DNA of 64,000 bases from NCBI GenBank assembly GCA_020634565.1, contig JACKBN010000018.1, positions 62,001-126,000 on the forward strand. The letters are read 5' to 3'. Under the pieces are notes generated by a model. The model saw only the letters and a list, made by a program, of their open reading frames with translations. It made no database searches and was not told the DNA's origin. The stretch's first letter is position 1, and each line of letters opens with the position of its first letter. Shown one piece after another: positions 8,421 through 17,493 of the stretch. Both the position numbers and the translations under genes were made by a program. The DNA comes from Ardenticatenaceae bacterium. Lineage in GTDB: Bacteria > Chloroflexota > Anaerolineae > Promineifilales > Promineifilaceae.

Positions 8421-9506
8421 TTACGGCGTGCCCAGCGCTTGTAACGACCAGGCGTCCAGGAACCAGCCGTTGTTGTGATTCACAAACCGGCTGCGGAAAG
8501 CGGCGCCAACCCGCACCTGCCCCTCGGCTTCAACGGTGAAGTCGTAGGTGAGCGTGGCGCGGCTGCCGGGCTGGGGAACCACCCAACCTGTACCGCCATC
8601 GTTGACGATGACGCGAGCCTCTGAAGAAAGTGCCTGCGTAGCCCAGACCTTGTTGCCGCCATTATAAGCGCCGACGATGTCTGGGAAGAAGTTAATCGAC
8701 AGGCGGTACTGTCCTGGAGGTAATGTGACGTCGGTGAAGATGGCAAAGCTGGTGGGCGCACCGCCCTTAAATGCTTTGATCGTTTTCTGCCCGTCAAAGA
8801 TGAACTGAGAATGTTCTGAGGCAGGAATATCGCTGCTGGGTACGACGCGAATTTCGGGGCGGAGGAAGTTGCCGCCGGAGCCGCCTTCAAGCGTGTTTGG
8901 CCCTTCATCCACGGCCAACAGCCAGCCATTGGGAATTTGCCACTCCGACACGCCCTGGAAGAAGTACCAATCTTCTTCAAATGACGGGTTGGGCAGCAGA
9001 TTGGGGCCAACGGGGGTAAGTTCGGCCGTTTCGGTGCTGGGTGGCGCGGCTGTGGCTTCTGGATTGGCCGGTTGGGGGATGACGGCCACGATTTCACCAT
9101 TCCAGCCCGGAATAATGAGTTCCTGGCCAATGTCTAGAAAGGAAGTGGTGGTGAGGTTGTTTGCGGCCAGAATGTCGGCGGCGGGTACGCCCGTTTTGGC
9201 GGCGATGAATGAGATGTTGTCACCGCTTTGCACGGTGTAGGTGCTGTTTCCGAGTGTGGGGGTGGGGGGAACGGCCGTTGCTTCCGTTTCCACCACTGTT
9301 TCTGTTGTTGGTGTTACCGGTACCTCAACCAGTCGGGTCACTTCCACGGGCACCTCAACCGTGCTCAGTTCCGTGACGATGCGGGTTACTTCCACGGGCA
9401 CTTCAACTTCCTCAGTTACCAGGCGGGTTACTTCTACCGTGGTGGGGGTGGTGGCACAGGCGATCAACAGGGCGAGCGGCAGCAGCAAGAATAATATGCG
9501 TTTCAT
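8421..9506 (-). CDS. LysM-domain lipoprotein
   Basis: 361 residues. A signal peptide (MKRILFLLLPLALLIAC) ends in a lipobox with Cys17, so the mature protein should be lipid-anchored on the outside of the membrane. Residues 20-75 are a low-complexity spacer rich in Val-Glu-Val-Thr-Arg and Val-Glu-Val-Pro words. A LysM domain (TYTVQSGDNISFIAAKTGV ... DIGQELIIP) follows near 88-135 and probably binds peptidoglycan. After a Thr/Pro-rich linker, the C-terminal ~180 residues (LPNPSFEEDWYF onward) look like a beta-sandwich carbohydrate-binding module. It is a surface protein, probably structural or binding rather than enzymatic. It is a single gene converging on the STAS gene. Confidence 0.88.
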   Translation of the reverse strand: MKRILFLLLPLALLIACATTPTTVEVTRLVTEEVEVPVEVTRIVTELSTVEVPVEVTRLVEVPVTPTTETVVETEATAVPPTPTLGNSTYTVQSGDNISFIAAKTGVPAADILAANNLTTTSFLDIGQELIIPGWNGEIVAVIPQPANPEATAAPPSTETAELTPVGPNLLPNPSFEEDWYFFQGVSEWQIPNGWLLAVDEGPNTLEGGSGGNFLRPEIRVVPSSDIPASEHSQFIFDGQKTIKAFKGGAPTSFAIFTDVTLPPGQYRLSINFFPDIVGAYNGGNKVWATQALSSEARVIVNDGGTGWVVPQPGSRATLTYDFTVEAEGQVRVGAAFRSRFVNHNNGWFLDAWSLQALGTP

Positions 9507-9645
9507 AGACTATTTTCCAAATCTCCTTCAACTTTATGGTTGTTGTTTTTTGTTTTGAGCCGCCTTTTAGCTGACCCAAACGGCCGATTCTAGCAGCGAT
9601 TCAAAAAAAGCAGAAAGGTTGGCAGAAAACCGGACTTTTTGGTAC

Positions 9646-9673
9646 TTGACAGAATAGTTCGGCGTAGTACAAT
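9646..9673 (+). promoter_or_regulatory. Sigma-70-type promoter of the marR-ABC operon
   Basis: TTGACA at 9646-9651 and TACAAT at 9668-9673 are separated by 16 bp. This is the best consensus promoter seen in the window. It is placed 75-120 bp upstream of the possible MarR start codons. Confidence 0.8.
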
Positions 9674-9693
9674 TCTGTCTGTTAATAGTTAAC
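9649..9693 (+). promoter_or_regulatory. Two inverted repeats overlapping the promoter; likely MarR operators
   Basis: ACAGAAT (9649-9655) and ATTCTGT (9672-9678) form a perfect 7-bp inverted repeat that brackets the -35 to -10 region. A second palindrome, GTTAATAGTTAAC (9681-9693), lies at the expected transcription start. Both are placed where a repressor would block RNA polymerase, consistent with autoregulation by the adjacent MarR protein. Binding is inferred. Confidence 0.6.
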
Positions 9694-9746
9694 CCGGCAG
9701 CACTGACCCATTTACTGGCAAGGTGCTGCCCTTTTTTGTGAGCTCA

Positions 9747-10292
9747 ATGAGACATAACTGGTTGCAAAATAAAGATAGAAGACAAAGATGGATGCAGGTC
9801 ATCCAAAACTTTCATCCTGAGATTGATCCGCAGACGGTTCGGTTGATGGATGAGTTGGGGCATGTATCCCGCTCGCTGTTTCATATGCGCGAGCAGAGTA
9901 TTGATGAGGCCGGGCTTTCCTTTCCCCAGTATCAGGTGCTGATGCACCTTTTTTTCGCGGAGGAAATGGGGGGGCACGGCGAACTTAATCCGTCAGAAAT
10001 TAGTGAGCGTCAGGGTGTAAGCCGCAACACCATGAGTTCCTTCATCCGTAATTTGGAAGATGAAGGGCTGGTGGAGCGCCGTTTGGACCCGGACGATCGC
10101 CGCCGCTTTAACATTAGCCTGACGGAAAACGGCCGTACGCTGGTTAGCCAATACATGCACGATCATCTGGCAACGGTGGATCATTGCTTTAGCGCGCTTA
10201 CGCACGATGAGCAGGAGACATTGTTTAGATTGCTGCAGAAATTGGGCACCCATGTGACGGCCGTTCGTAAGGAATCGGTAGCCAGCAGTTAG
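9747..10292 (+). CDS. MarR-family transcriptional regulator
   Basis: 181 residues from ATG 9747; ATG 9789 is an alternative and no ribosome binding site is decisive. The winged helix is clear: helix LSFPQYQVLMHLFF, recognition region LNPSEISERQGVSRNTMSSFIRNLEDEGLVERR and wing LDPDDRRRFNISLTENGR. MarR proteins act as dimers, usually repress their own operon, and are released by small ligands. It is the first gene of an operon with two ABC exporter genes, a common arrangement in which the regulator controls the efflux pump. The promoter upstream carries two palindromes. Confidence 0.92.
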   Translation: MRHNWLQNKDRRQRWMQVIQNFHPEIDPQTVRLMDELGHVSRSLFHMREQSIDEAGLSFPQYQVLMHLFFAEEMGGHGELNPSEISERQGVSRNTMSSFIRNLEDEGLVERRLDPDDRRRFNISLTENGRTLVSQYMHDHLATVDHCFSALTHDEQETLFRLLQKLGTHVTAVRKESVASS

Positions 10293-10364
10293 TTATCAAT
10301 TTGATTTCTACTGAATACTGACTCGCTGAAAACCGAATATTGGAATTTAGGAGATTCAACAACT

Positions 10365-12608
10365 ATGCTTCGAATAAGAAGGTACTTGAAGCCATACATG
10401 TTTATGTTTTTGGCTTCGGTCATCCTGCTATTTATTCAGGCCAACCTCGATTTGGCCTTGCCCGACTATCTTTCGCGGATAGTGAACACGGGCATTCAAC
10501 AGAGCGGTGTCGAAAGCACCGTACCAGAGGCGATGCGCCAGGGCACGCTGAACCATCTGGCTCTTTTCTTGAGCAATGAGGATGAAACGGCCGTACGCAG
10601 CGCCTACAGCCTCATTCAGCCCAACACCCTGGCAGCAGATCAGTACGTCGAGACGTATCCGTATCTGGAAAATGAGGCCATTTACGTGCGCAACGAACTC
10701 AGTGATGACGAAATTGAGGCGCTGAGCACCCCTATGGCCAAGGCGCTGCTGGTCGTTTCTGCCTTGCAGCAGGCGATGGACAATCCTGAAGCCGCCGCCC
10801 AGATGGGTGGCGACAGCCCGTTTGATCTTTCACGGCTGCCTGCCGGCACGGACCTGTTTGCCGTGTTGGGCAACCTGCCCGCCGCACAGCGCGACCAGAT
10901 TGCCAGCACCATCAATGAGCGGTTTGCCACTTTGGGCGATTCCATGATTGAGCAAACGGCCGTTATCCAGGTAAGAGCCGAATATGAAGCGCTGGGCATG
11001 GACGTTGCCGGACTGCAAAACAGCTACATTTTGCGGATTGGCGCCCTGATGCTGGGCATTACGCTGCTCTCTGCCGCAGCCACAATTACTGTGGGTTATC
11101 TCTCCGCCAAAATTGCGGCTGGTGTTGGCCGTGATTTGCGCAGCGACGTTTTCCGCAAAGTTGAAAGCTTCTCCAGTGCGGAATTCGACAAATTCCCCAC
11201 GGCGTCGCTCATCACCCGCTCCACCAACGACATTACCCAACTGCAAATGGTAACGATGTTTATGGTGCGCCTGGTCTTCTACGCCCCGATTATGGGCATT
11301 GGCGGGACAATCCGCGCTATTGGCAAAGGCTCCTCCATGTGGTGGACCATCGCCGTGGCCGTGTTGGTGCTGATTGGCGTCATTTCCATCATTGTGTCGA
11401 TTGCCATGCCTCGTTTCCAAATTGTGCAGAAGCTCATCGACCGCATCAACCTGGTGGCGCGCGAAAACTTGTCTGGCATGATGGTCATTCGCGCCTTCAA
11501 CATGCAGGGCTTTGAGGAAAAGCGGTTCGACAAGGCCAACGTGGACCTGACGGACAACACGCTCTTTATCGCCCGCGTCATGGCGATTATGATGCCCGTG
11601 ATGATGTTCATTTTGAATGTGCTTTCGGTGGTCATTTTGTGGGTTGGCGCGCATCAGGTGGCTGAGGCCAATATGCAGGTGGGTGACGTGATGGCTTTCT
11701 TGCAGTACGCCATGCAAATCGTCTTCTCCTTCCTGATGTTGTCGATGCTGTTCATCATCCTGCCGCGCGCGTCCGTTTCGGCTGAACGTATCGCCGACGT
11801 GTTGGATACCGAGCCCATCATTACCGATCCGGCTAACCCGAAGGTGCTGAATGGTTCGACCAGCGGCATGGTTGAGTTCCGCAACGTGTCTTTCCGCTAT
11901 CCGGGTGCAGACAAGGATGTGCTGAAGGATATAAGTTTTGTGGCCAGGCCCGGTGAAACCACCGCGTTTATTGGTTCGACTGGCTCTGGTAAATCCACGG
12001 TGGTGAACCTCATCCCGCGCTTTTACGATGTGACGGAAGGCCAGATTTTGGTGGACGACGTGGATATTCGCGACGTGACGCAGCACGATTTGCGGGAAAA
12101 GATTGGCTATGTGCCGCAGAAGGGAGTGTTGTTCTCAGGCACTATCGAGAGCAACCTGCGTTATGCGGATGAATTTGCCAGCCCGGAAGATTTGCAAACG
12201 GCCGTTGCCATTGCGCAGGCCTCTGAATTTGTAAACAGTAAACCAGAAGGGCTTCTGACAGAAATTGCCCAGGGCGGTACCAACGTCTCTGGTGGACAGC
12301 GGCAGCGGCTTTCCATTGCCCGCGCCCTTGTCAGAAAGCCACCTATCTTTATTTTCGACGATTCATTCTCGGCGCTGGACTTTAAGACAGACGCCGCCCT
12401 GCGTCGTGCGCTACACACCAATACGCAGGACAGCACTATCCTAATCGTGACACAGCGCGTTTCTACCGTGAAAAATGCGGAGCAAATCATTGTGCTGGAT
12501 CAGGGTCGTGTGGTGGGCAAAGGCACCCATGAGGAACTCATGGAAACCTGTGAAACATACCAGGAAATTGCCCTGTCGCAGCTAAGTATGGAGGAACTCT
12601 CATCATGA
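10365..12608 (+). CDS. ABC exporter half-transporter, degenerate-site subunit
   Basis: 747 residues, about 150 more than usual. A membrane domain is followed by an ATPase domain: Walker A GSTGSGKST near 536-544, signature NVSGGQ near 639-644, Walker B IFIFDDSF near 660-667. The catalytic Glu after Walker B is Asp and the switch His is Gln (VTQRVST near 694). Its own Walker site should therefore be poorly hydrolytic, as in one partner of heterodimeric exporters (TM287/288, LmrCD types). The extra length is a hydrophilic insert at about residues 45-210 between TM1 and TM2, rich in acidic residues. It overlaps the next gene by 4 nt (ATGA). The substrate is unknown; drug or lipid efflux is the usual role. 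Confidence 0.93.
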   Translation: MLRIRRYLKPYMFMFLASVILLFIQANLDLALPDYLSRIVNTGIQQSGVESTVPEAMRQGTLNHLALFLSNEDETAVRSAYSLIQPNTLAADQYVETYPYLENEAIYVRNELSDDEIEALSTPMAKALLVVSALQQAMDNPEAAAQMGGDSPFDLSRLPAGTDLFAVLGNLPAAQRDQIASTINERFATLGDSMIEQTAVIQVRAEYEALGMDVAGLQNSYILRIGALMLGITLLSAAATITVGYLSAKIAAGVGRDLRSDVFRKVESFSSAEFDKFPTASLITRSTNDITQLQMVTMFMVRLVFYAPIMGIGGTIRAIGKGSSMWWTIAVAVLVLIGVISIIVSIAMPRFQIVQKLIDRINLVARENLSGMMVIRAFNMQGFEEKRFDKANVDLTDNTLFIARVMAIMMPVMMFILNVLSVVILWVGAHQVAEANMQVGDVMAFLQYAMQIVFSFLMLSMLFIILPRASVSAERIADVLDTEPIITDPANPKVLNGSTSGMVEFRNVSFRYPGADKDVLKDISFVARPGETTAFIGSTGSGKSTVVNLIPRFYDVTEGQILVDDVDIRDVTQHDLREKIGYVPQKGVLFSGTIESNLRYADEFASPEDLQTAVAIAQASEFVNSKPEGLLTEIAQGGTNVSGGQRQRLSIARALVRKPPIFIFDDSFSALDFKTDAALRRALHTNTQDSTILIVTQRVSTVKNAEQIIVLDQGRVVGKGTHEELMETCETYQEIALSQLSMEELSS

Positions 12609-14488
12609 TGATGCACGGTAGAAGCCGAGGCTCAGGCGAAGGCGGTCCTATGGCCGCCATGCGCAAGGGCGACACGGCGCAAAACTTCAAACAAACCATG
12701 CGTAAGTTGGCCAGCTATTTGGCGGCTTACAAAATAAAATTAATTGTTGTCGCCATCTTTGCGGTGGCCTCCACAGTGTTCAATATTGTTGGTCCCAAAG
12801 TGTTGGGCAATGCCACCACAGCCCTGTTTGAAGGGGTGATGGCCGAAATTTCTGGAACTGGCTCAATCGACTTTGATTATATCGGCCGTATCCTGCTCAT
12901 AATGTTGGTGCTGTACATTTTGTCCGCCCTGTTTGCTTATGTGATGGGCTGGATTATGGCCGGTGTCTCAACCGACATTTCTTATCGCTTCCGGCAGGCA
13001 ATCTCTCAAAAGATCAACCGGATGCCGTTGAGCTACTTTGATCGCACCACGCAAGGTGAGGTGCTCTCACGCATCACCAACGATGTGGATACGGTAAATC
13101 AAACGCTTAGCCAGAGCCTGACGCAAATCATCACGTCCACCATCACTGTAGTAGGTGTGCTGGTGATGATGTTCTCCATCAGCTGGTTGATGACGTTGGT
13201 TTCGCTCATCATTATTCCGCTGACGCTGATTGTGGTTAGCGTCATCGTGCGGCGTTCACAGGTGTACTTTAAGGATCAGCAAGATTATTTGGGTCACGTG
13301 AACGGTCATGTAGAAGAAATGTTTGGCGGTCACCGCGTCATGAAGGCGTTTAACGGTGAGGCGCGCAGCATCGAGAAGTTTGAAGACTACAACGACACGC
13401 TGTACAGTGTGGCCTGGAGATCTCAATTCCTCTCTGGCCTCATGATGCCCATCATGACCTTCATCGGCAACCTGGGGTATGTGGCGGTTGTGGTGGTTGG
13501 CGGTTATTTGACGGTACGCAACACCATTTCTGTGGGCGACATTCAGGCGTTCATTCAATATGTGCGTAACTTCAATATGCCGTTGACGCAGCTGGCCAAT
13601 ATCTCTAATGTGTTGCAGCAAACGGCCGCTGCCGCTGAACGCGTCTTTGAATTCCTGGAAGAGCCGGAAGAAGTGAAAGAAGTAGAAAATCCGGTGGCGC
13701 TGGAGAGCGTCTCGGGGCATGTGGAGTTCCGCAATGTGCGCTTTGGCTACGACCCAGAAAAACCGGTCATTTACAACCTGTCTGGCGAAGCAAAGCCAGG
13801 GCAAAAGGTGGCTATTGTAGGCCCGACTGGGGCAGGCAAGACGACCATCGTGAAGCTGCTCATGCGCTTCTATGATGTGAATGACGGGGCAATTCTGGTG
13901 GATGGCCACGACATTCGGGACTTCCGGCGGCAGGATTTGCGGCGCTGGTTTGGTATGGTGCTGCAAGACACCTGGCTGTACAACGATACGATCATGGAGA
14001 ATATCCGATACGGCCGTCCTGAAGCCAGCGATGCCGAAGTGGAAGCGGCGGCCCAGGCGGCCCATGTGGATCACTTCGTCCACACCTTGCCCGATGGTTA
14101 CCAGATGGTTATCAACGAAGAGACGACCAACATCTCGCAGGGGCAGATGCAGCTGTTGACGATTGCCCGCGCCGTGCTGGCTGACCCCAAAATTCTAATT
14201 TTGGATGAGGCCACCAGCTCTGTGGACACACGTACGGAAGTGTTGATTCAACAGGCGATGGACCGGCTAATGGAAGGTCGCACGAGCTTTATCATTGCGC
14301 ACCGGCTTTCCACCATTCGCAATGCTGACCTGATTTTGGTGATGCGCGAGGGTGATATTGTGGAGCAGGGGACGCATGAAGAGCTGCTGAAACGCGGCGA
14401 GTTCTATGCGGAACTCTACAACAGCCAATTCGAGCGGCCCGAAGAAGATGCACCAGAGCATATGCCGGAGCCGATGCCTGCGGATTAA
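12605..14488 (+). CDS. ABC exporter half-transporter, catalytic-site subunit
   Basis: 627 residues; start at ATG 12605 after AGGAGG, overlapping the first subunit. It has a normal six-helix membrane domain and an ATPase with Walker A GPTGAGKTT near 405, Walker B ILILDEATSS near 530-539 with the catalytic Glu, and switch His in IIAHRLST. The signature motif is altered to NISQGQ, matching the degenerate site formed with the first subunit's Walker motifs. The two genes together form one canonical and one degenerate ATP site, as expected for a heterodimeric exporter. Transcription ends at the terminator at 14516. Confidence 0.94.
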   Translation: MMMHGRSRGSGEGGPMAAMRKGDTAQNFKQTMRKLASYLAAYKIKLIVVAIFAVASTVFNIVGPKVLGNATTALFEGVMAEISGTGSIDFDYIGRILLIMLVLYILSALFAYVMGWIMAGVSTDISYRFRQAISQKINRMPLSYFDRTTQGEVLSRITNDVDTVNQTLSQSLTQIITSTITVVGVLVMMFSISWLMTLVSLIIIPLTLIVVSVIVRRSQVYFKDQQDYLGHVNGHVEEMFGGHRVMKAFNGEARSIEKFEDYNDTLYSVAWRSQFLSGLMMPIMTFIGNLGYVAVVVVGGYLTVRNTISVGDIQAFIQYVRNFNMPLTQLANISNVLQQTAAAAERVFEFLEEPEEVKEVENPVALESVSGHVEFRNVRFGYDPEKPVIYNLSGEAKPGQKVAIVGPTGAGKTTIVKLLMRFYDVNDGAILVDGHDIRDFRRQDLRRWFGMVLQDTWLYNDTIMENIRYGRPEASDAEVEAAAQAAHVDHFVHTLPDGYQMVINEETTNISQGQMQLLTIARAVLADPKILILDEATSSVDTRTEVLIQQAMDRLMEGRTSFIIAHRLSTIRNADLILVMREGDIVEQGTHEELLKRGEFYAELYNSQFERPEEDAPEHMPEPMPAD

Positions 14489-14513
14489 ACTGAAGCAGTC
14501 ATTGACGACAAAA

Positions 14514-14546
14514 AAAGCCTGCCAAATTTTTGGCAGGCTTTTTTTA
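14514..14546. terminator. Bidirectional rho-independent terminator
   Basis: AGCCTGCCAAA and TTTGGCAGGCT form an 11-bp stem, flanked by A-run and T-run on either side. It serves the ABC operon (rightward) and dps (leftward). Confidence 0.9.
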
Positions 14547-14573
14547 TTGCTTAATCTTAAGTTGGACTGATTT

Positions 14574-15071
14574 TTAATCAAGCATTGAGCGCAGCATCCA
14601 GGCCATAGATTCGTGGCTGCGCATGGTACCGGTTAGCAAATCGGCCGTACCTTCGTCGCCAAATTCTTCGGCGGCGGCATCAATATCATCGCGCAGGCTG
14701 CTGATGATGTGCTCGTGATCGTCCAGCAGGTTGGCAATCATGTCCTTCGCATTCGGAATGGTGCCCGGATTTTCCGAGAGGCGGCTGTGCTCACTGAATT
14801 CGGCCATGGTGCCGATGGGGGTGCCGCCCAGCATACGGGCGCGTTCAGCTACCTCATCTGCAATCAGCTGAAGGCTGTTGTAATGCTGCTCAAACAGCTG
14901 GTGCAGGGGAGTGAAGTGAATGCCGGTTACGTTCCAATGGTAGTTGCGCGTCTTGGTGTAAAGCAGATGTTCGTCTGCCAACAGGGTGTTCAGGCGCTCA
15001 ATCAAACCGGTGCGCTTCTCGGCTGATAGGCCAACGTTTACTTTTTCGAGATTTTTTGTTTTTGTGCTCAT
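14574..15071 (-). CDS. dps: Dps family DNA-binding/ferritin-like protein
   Basis: 165 residues, the usual length, with AAGGAG before the ATG. The ferritin-like helix pair carries the Dps ferroxidase signature: KTRNYHWNVTG, then HQLFEQHYNSLQLIADEVAER with the His, Asp and Glu ligands, followed by RMLGG. Dps forms a 12-mer shell that oxidises Fe(II) with peroxide and coats DNA in starvation. The gene starts a run of stress genes on the minus strand (CsbD-like, GlsB-like). The short N-terminal tail has several Lys residues that could contact DNA. Confidence 0.95.
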   Translation of the reverse strand: MSTKTKNLEKVNVGLSAEKRTGLIERLNTLLADEHLLYTKTRNYHWNVTGIHFTPLHQLFEQHYNSLQLIADEVAERARMLGGTPIGTMAEFSEHSRLSENPGTIPNAKDMIANLLDDHEHIISSLRDDIDAAAEEFGDEGTADLLTGTMRSHESMAWMLRSMLD

Positions 15072-15140
15072 GGTTTTTTACTCCTTTTATCTGTTTATCT
15101 GTGCGTTGAATTGCTACGGGTTTCTTGCCAGTAACCTGGT

Positions 15141-15524
15141 TTAGGAGGTTGCTGCGTTTTTGCGAGAAAAGAAGTAAGTGAGAAAGGCTGCCGCAGCGGC
15201 GGTGAGCGCTACCACTGTGGTTTTATTGCGCACGAGCCAGTTGTTGCCGTAGGTTGCTTGCAGGTAGCCTTTGGTTTGCTCTTTTTTACCGGTACGGCGC
15301 AGGGAATCATTGTTGGTCACCTGGCCCCATACTTCTTTGGCGAGACCTTTTGCTTGGGTAAGACGGCCGTTTGCTACCGTTTGGCCCTTTTCCAGCGTAT
15401 CTTTGGCGTCTGCCAGCACATGGTTGGCTTCAGCCTGTTTTTCTTGCAGCTTGCCTCGGGCCTCATTCAGCATTTTATTGGCTGAGTTTTGTTTTTCTTC
15501 GATCTTATCTTTTAACTGTGTCAT
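15141..15524 (-). CDS. CsbD-like stress protein with C-terminal membrane helix
   Basis: 127 residues after AAGGAG. The N-terminal half is a charged helix rich in Lys, Glu and Ala (repeated EKQ/AK words). The middle part, TQAKGLAKEVWGQVTNNDSLRRTGKKEQTKG, matches the CsbD pattern of short amphipathic repeats. The C-terminus has one hydrophobic segment (VVALTAAAAAFLTYFF), suggesting membrane attachment. CsbD-type proteins are induced by general stress in many bacteria but have no known biochemical activity. The neighbour is dps, 69 bp away on the same strand. Confidence 0.8.
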   Translation of the reverse strand: MTQLKDKIEEKQNSANKMLNEARGKLQEKQAEANHVLADAKDTLEKGQTVANGRLTQAKGLAKEVWGQVTNNDSLRRTGKKEQTKGYLQATYGNNWLVRNKTTVVALTAAAAAFLTYFFSRKNAATS

Positions 15525-15631
15525 TTTATGCTCCTTATTTCTATTTTTGAATTATTTTTGATTACAAAGAATTATGTAAAAGTGGGAAAGTCCTTTAAAC
15601 AAACCAAAGCTATTTCTCCCGCTTTTACTTG

Positions 15632-15686
15632 AGCAAACCACAGAGAAATCGCTCTTCGTTTTTTAACGAACTTTCTGTGGTTTGCT
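15632..15686. other. Nested hairpin at the 3' end of the SDR-like gene
   Basis: AGCAAACCACAGA (15632-15644) pairs with TCTGTGGTTTGCT (15674-15686), and inside the loop TTCGTT pairs with AACGAA. It overlaps the stop codon of the gene at 15686. There is no good T-run on the minus strand, so it may be a processing or stability hairpin rather than a terminator. Confidence 0.6.
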
Positions 15687-16153
15687 TAATTGGCTTGCGC
15701 CAGTTCAGCGAATACTGCGTGGCGCATTTTCCAATCTGGTTGTGATTTTTCGCCCTCCGTCTCCGTAGCGTTGTTGTGTGCTGCAAGCAGAATGCTGTCT
15801 TGCGGAGAGGTTAAATCGATGAATATGTCCAGGCGCCCTAAGGCAGATGTAATCTTTTTGACTAGATGATCCGCCGGGTTCATTGTTTCCTGTTCTGGCA
15901 TGAGCTCCTTTTCTGAAAAAAGAAGGAAGCGTTGCCCCAATGCTTCCACTTGTTGCTTCAAGCTCTGCAGCGCCTCAGTTGATTGACGCCGACAGAAAAG
16001 TGCGATGTCTGCACCTTTTTGCGCGAGTTGAATGACAAGTGTGTTAAGCACGGGCGTGTCATTGCCAATGAGCAGAACTACTTTGCCAACCAGATGATTG
16101 CGGGAAGCAATTGATTGGCCCAGACTTTTTTTATGAAAATTACCTAGTTGCAT
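15686..16153 (-). CDS. Short NAD(P)-binding (SDR-like) protein, probably truncated
   Basis: 155 residues. The sequence begins like a short-chain dehydrogenase Rossmann fold: LVGKVVLLIGNDTPVLNTLVIQLAQKGADIALFCRR, then a segment like the NAG strand (LGRLDIFIDLTSP). The usual TGxxxGxG is changed to IGNDTPVLN and the protein ends before the catalytic Tyr-x-x-x-Lys region. SDRs are normally about 250 residues. It may be a degenerate remnant or a small nucleotide-binding protein without dehydrogenase activity. A GAGG ribosome binding site precedes the ATG, so it is likely still translated. Confidence 0.65.
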   Translation of the reverse strand: MQLGNFHKKSLGQSIASRNHLVGKVVLLIGNDTPVLNTLVIQLAQKGADIALFCRRQSTEALQSLKQQVEALGQRFLLFSEKELMPEQETMNPADHLVKKITSALGRLDIFIDLTSPQDSILLAAHNNATETEGEKSQPDWKMRHAVFAELAQAN

Positions 16154-16278
16154 CTCGACCTCTTAAATTTAAAACAAAAGTTTGCGTATCCATTGTTGTT
16201 ATTGTTAGTGTGTTTGTTGTTGCTGTCATTGATATTCATTCTAGTACCCGGCAGCTTGTTTGCTAATATATCTTGATA

Positions 16279-16313
16279 GGTATAGGGGGTATGGAAAGAG
16301 ATATATACTCCCA
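16279..16313. promoter_or_regulatory. GGTATAGGGGGTATGG box and inverted partner
   Basis: GGTATAGGGGGTATGG (16279-16294) and TATACTCCCATA (16304-16315 region) form an imperfect inverted pair about 130-160 bp upstream of the SDR-like gene start. Similar GGTATA/GGGGGTA words lie upstream of the GlsB gene (19213) and between 21978 and 22197. It may be a regulator site shared by the stress block. Confidence 0.35.
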
Positions 16314-16326
16314 TAAGTTTTAGGTT

Positions 16327-17493
16327 CTAAGCTTCCGCCGTTTCGTGCAGCTGGGTTAAAAGTGTGGAGAGCCGGGAGGTTAAACTGCGCAGCTCTGGCG
16401 AAATCTCTTCGGTTTCGGTAACGGCCGTTTTCTGCATTAAGGTCTCATGGCGCGTTTGCAGGTCTTCGAACTTGACGAGCGCCGTGTTACGGTTGAGAGA
16501 CGCCTGGTAGGCCTGCCCAATGAGCACCTCGATGGCGGCAGAGAGCGGTGGTGCCACTAGCAGCCCCCAAAGGCCAAATGCCTCCAGCAGCGGCACAATG
16601 ATCAGAAATGTCAGCAAAAAGCCACGGCGCTCACGGGGCCAAAGGCGAGGCTCGATGAACATTTCCAGCCCCAGGAAGATGATGAGCGTGTAAACGGCCG
16701 CACCGATACCCAGGCCATAACTTTGCAGGCTGCCCAAACTGAAGGCAATCAGGGCAATTAGCAGGCCACCAAAGAGCGGAATAAAGGTAGCCACCGCGCC
16801 TAAAAAGGCCAGTAAGAAAGCCGGAAGTCCCAGAAAATAGCTGCCGACGCCCAGAAATAATGCGGCCAGAATGCTCTGTGCCGTTTGGCTGCGAATATAG
16901 CTGCCCACGGCTTCCTCAATTTTGCGCCAGGCATCGCGAGCATAGGCCCGGCTGCGCGGCGAGAGCAGCGAAAACCAGAGGCGCTCAAACCGGCTTTGGT
17001 CGGTACTCCAATAAACGCTCAGGGCGAGCAGCACCGCCAGGCTGCCCAGTCCGCCCGCAATGTTTTGGGTGAGGGCCAGCGCCACCGGCAGCATTTGTTC
17101 CAGTTCCATTGCCTGAGCATCGGCCGAGGTAAAGGGTGGGGGCAGTAAATTGGCCAATGTCTGCGTCCAACTATCGCTTGCTTGCCAGCTGCGATGAACC
17201 GCCTCATATTGAATGACGGCCTGATTGGCGGTGGCATTGAACTGCTGCAAAAGCAGATCGCCAGCCAGCAAAAACAGCACCAGAAAGATGCCAATGGCCA
17301 GGGCATACAGCAGCAGCTGGGCGGTGCCATTGGTGAGCCCCCATTGCATGAGCTTATTCACAAACGGCCGTATACCCGCGGCAACAAACAGCGACAGGAT
17401 AAACAGCAGCAGTACCAGGCGGAACTGCCACAAGAGCGCCAAAACGAGCAGCGTGGCCAGGATGACGGCCGTATATTTCATAATGCGTTTCAT
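16327..17493 (-). CDS. AI-2E family membrane permease (second of pair)
   Basis: 388 residues with about eight hydrophobic segments, grouped as two N-terminal helices (AVILATLLVLALLW ... LFILSLFVAAGI), a soluble stretch and a C-terminal block (FLLAFLGAVATFIPLFGGLLIALIAF). This arrangement and the motif ATFIPLFGG are typical of the AI-2E family (PF01594). Family members include TqsA (AI-2 export) and Na+/H+ antiporters; the substrate cannot be assigned. The C-terminal 50 residues form a predicted coiled coil. The start overlaps the stop of the upstream paralogue by 4 nt (ATGA), so the two are translationally coupled and may form a complex. Confidence 0.88.
   Translation of the reverse strand: MKRIMKYTAVILATLLVLALLWQFRLVLLLFILSLFVAAGIRPFVNKLMQWGLTNGTAQLLLYALAIGIFLVLFLLAGDLLLQQFNATANQAVIQYEAVHRSWQASDSWTQTLANLLPPPFTSADAQAMELEQMLPVALALTQNIAGGLGSLAVLLALSVYWSTDQSRFERLWFSLLSPRSRAYARDAWRKIEEAVGSYIRSQTAQSILAALFLGVGSYFLGLPAFLLAFLGAVATFIPLFGGLLIALIAFSLGSLQSYGLGIGAAVYTLIIFLGLEMFIEPRLWPRERRGFLLTFLIIVPLLEAFGLWGLLVAPPLSAAIEVLIGQAYQASLNRNTALVKFEDLQTRHETLMQKTAVTETEEISPELRSLTSRLSTLLTQLHETAEA

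Noticed and set aside
10830..12086. 418-codon minus-strand ORF rich in His and Asn
   Set aside because: It is antisense to the ABC exporter, has a composition typical of shadow frames and no start site.
13256..14083. 275-codon minus-strand ORF
   Set aside because: Antisense to the second ABC subunit; same His-rich shadow composition and no domain.
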